A stretch of DNA of 64,000 nt from Cryobacterium levicorallinum (GTDB lineage: Bacteria > Actinomycetota > Actinomycetes > Actinomycetales > Microbacteriaceae), in the NCBI RefSeq assembly GCF_004402405.1, contig NZ_SOFE01000022.1, forward strand, positions 159,342 through 223,341, in the 5' to 3' direction. This document shows, in pieces, positions 63,173 through 64,000 of this stretch. The translations under genes and the position numbers were made by a program. The notes beneath the pieces were generated by a model. The model saw only the letters and a program-made list of their open reading frames with translations, was not told the origin of the DNA and did no database searches. The first letter of the stretch is position 1; each line of letters begins with the position of its first letter.

Positions 63173-64000
63173 ATTAGCAGCACTGAATCACCCACTCAAG
63201 CTGCCTCGCCGCAGCCGGCATCGCGTAGCCTCAAGGCCCGCGTCGACTCCTATTTTGAGATCACCAGCCGCGGCTCCACCTGGTCCCGCGAATTCCGCGG
63301 GGGAGTCGTCACCTTCGTCACGATGGCCTACATCGTCATTCTTAACCCACTGATTCTCGGCGGGTTCAGCGCCGACCAGGCCGCCGTCGACGTCGAGGGT
63401 GGCTGGCTGCCCAACGAGCAGGTCGCCGCCGTCACCGCGCTGACCGCCGGCGTCATGACCATTTTGTTCGGCGTCATTGCCCGCCTGCCCTACGGCTTCG
63501 CTGCGGGCCTCGGCATCAACTCCTTCCTCGCCGTGAGCGTCGTCGGCCAGGTCACCTGGGCCGAAGCGATGGGCCTCGTCGTCATCAACGGCCTCATCAT
63601 CGTGCTGCTCGCCTCCACCGGCCTGCGCGAACTCATCTTCAACGCCATCCCGCGCCCTCTGAAAATCGCCATCACGGTCGGTATCGGCCTGTTTATCGCG
63701 TTCATCGGACTGGTCGACTCCGGTTTCGTGCGCGCCAGCGGCGCCAACTCGCCGCCGGTGCAGCTCGGCGATGCCGGCTCGATCGCCACCCTGCCGACCG
63801 CGGTGTTCGTGATCGGACTGATCATCATGGGCGTGCTGCTTGCCCGGAAGGTCAAGGCCGCCCTGCTGATCGGCATCGTCGCGACCACCATCGTCGCCGT
63901 CATTCTGGAAGCCATCTTCAAGGTCGGGCCTTCGTTCGGTACGAACCCGGCCGGCTGGAACCTCAACGCCCCGGTGCTGCCGACGAGCGTCGTCGCTGTG
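63173..64000 (+). CDS. NCS2 purine permease (partial, ATT start)
   Basis: The first 276 codons of a transporter of the AzgA-like NCS2 branch (hypoxanthine/guanine/adenine). VDSYFEITSRGSTWSREFRG and VTFVTMAYIVILNPLILGGF are the family's N terminus. There is no ATG, GTG or TTG in frame before this conserved start. The only fitting candidate is ATT at 63173, in ACCATTAGCAGC, with GGGAG six bases upstream; ATG-AGC-AGC would be the ordinary form. It runs past the window end. The family call is firm, the start less so. Confidence 0.85.
   Translation, partial: MSSTESPTQAASPQPASRSLKARVDSYFEITSRGSTWSREFRGGVVTFVTMAYIVILNPLILGGFSADQAAVDVEGGWLPNEQVAAVTALTAGVMTILFGVIARLPYGFAAGLGINSFLAVSVVGQVTWAEAMGLVVINGLIIVLLASTGLRELIFNAIPRPLKIAITVGIGLFIAFIGLVDSGFVRASGANSPPVQLGDAGSIATLPTAVFVIGLIIMGVLLARKVKAALLIGIVATTIVAVILEAIFKVGPSFGTNPAGWNLNAPVLPTSVVAV

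Noticed and set aside
1..64000. Search for tRNA, rRNA, insertion sequences and phage genes
   Set aside because: No cloverleaf-like gene, rRNA segment, transposase, integrase or phage structural gene was recognised on either strand.

Overview
The window is high-GC actinobacterial chromosome. Several traits point to Microbacteriaceae: a DUF222/HNH endonuclease tail, GTG starts, mycoredoxin, the proS-nusA-ylxR-infB-rbfA-truB-ribF order, and a very frequent CGGATGC word. The genus cannot be fixed from sequence alone. I see no tRNA, rRNA, CRISPR array, prophage or insertion sequence. Most genes are core or metabolic; the accessory interest lies in intergenic repeats, gene remnants and small sensory modules.

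Region 1 (1-5310) holds the end of an HNH endonuclease gene, a PadR regulator with a perfect operator palindrome and its HAAS-like membrane partner, a YjdM zinc-ribbon protein, an FHA/zinc-ribbon protein and a type VII secretion-like FtsK/EccC ATPase. Region 2 (5307-18800) is nitrogen and polyamine metabolism: alanine dehydrogenase, a PotD-A-B-C type spermidine/putrescine ABC transporter, asparaginase and two GABA aminotransferases. Between transporter and asparaginase lies a deletion scar with fused remnants of glycerol-3-phosphate dehydrogenase, an alkyl-DHAP-synthase-like flavoprotein and a diacylglycerol kinase. A second PadR-HAAS pair sits between the two aminotransferase genes and is bracketed by copies of a palindromic/tandem intergenic repeat.

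Region 3 (18842-40024) is housekeeping: PlsC, the MEP-pathway genes dxr and ispG, the site-2 protease RseP/Rip1, proS, nusA, ylxR, infB, rbfA, truB and ribF. It is interrupted by a Ser/Thr kinase-lipoprotein pair, a thiolase, folA-mutY, a uridine-kinase homologue with a damaged P-loop, and panE. No rimP is found between proS and nusA.

Region 4 (40038-51877) begins with a gamma-butyrolactone-receptor-like TetR regulator and an ARE-like operator, followed by an MFS exporter, a ROK sugar kinase and a deoxyribose operon (SorC/DeoR regulator, deoC, a full aldehyde dehydrogenase and a short one lacking the catalytic part). An SDR-DUF2867 protein follows, then an SGNH hydrolase whose nucleophile serine is replaced by glycine and whose stop codon starts a 15-bp tandem repeat, and membrane proteins.

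Region 5 (52198-64000) has a SNF2 helicase, 6-phosphofructokinase, a bipartite sensor (RsbQ hydrolase plus PAS-GAF-GGDEF diguanylate cyclase), mycoredoxin, a NUDIX hydrolase, the Pit phosphate transporter, a uracil permease, a type-B carboxylesterase and the start of an NCS2 purine permease that seems to use an ATT start codon. The RsbQ/diguanylate-cyclase module and the ARE/receptor pair are the best candidates for under-described biology.
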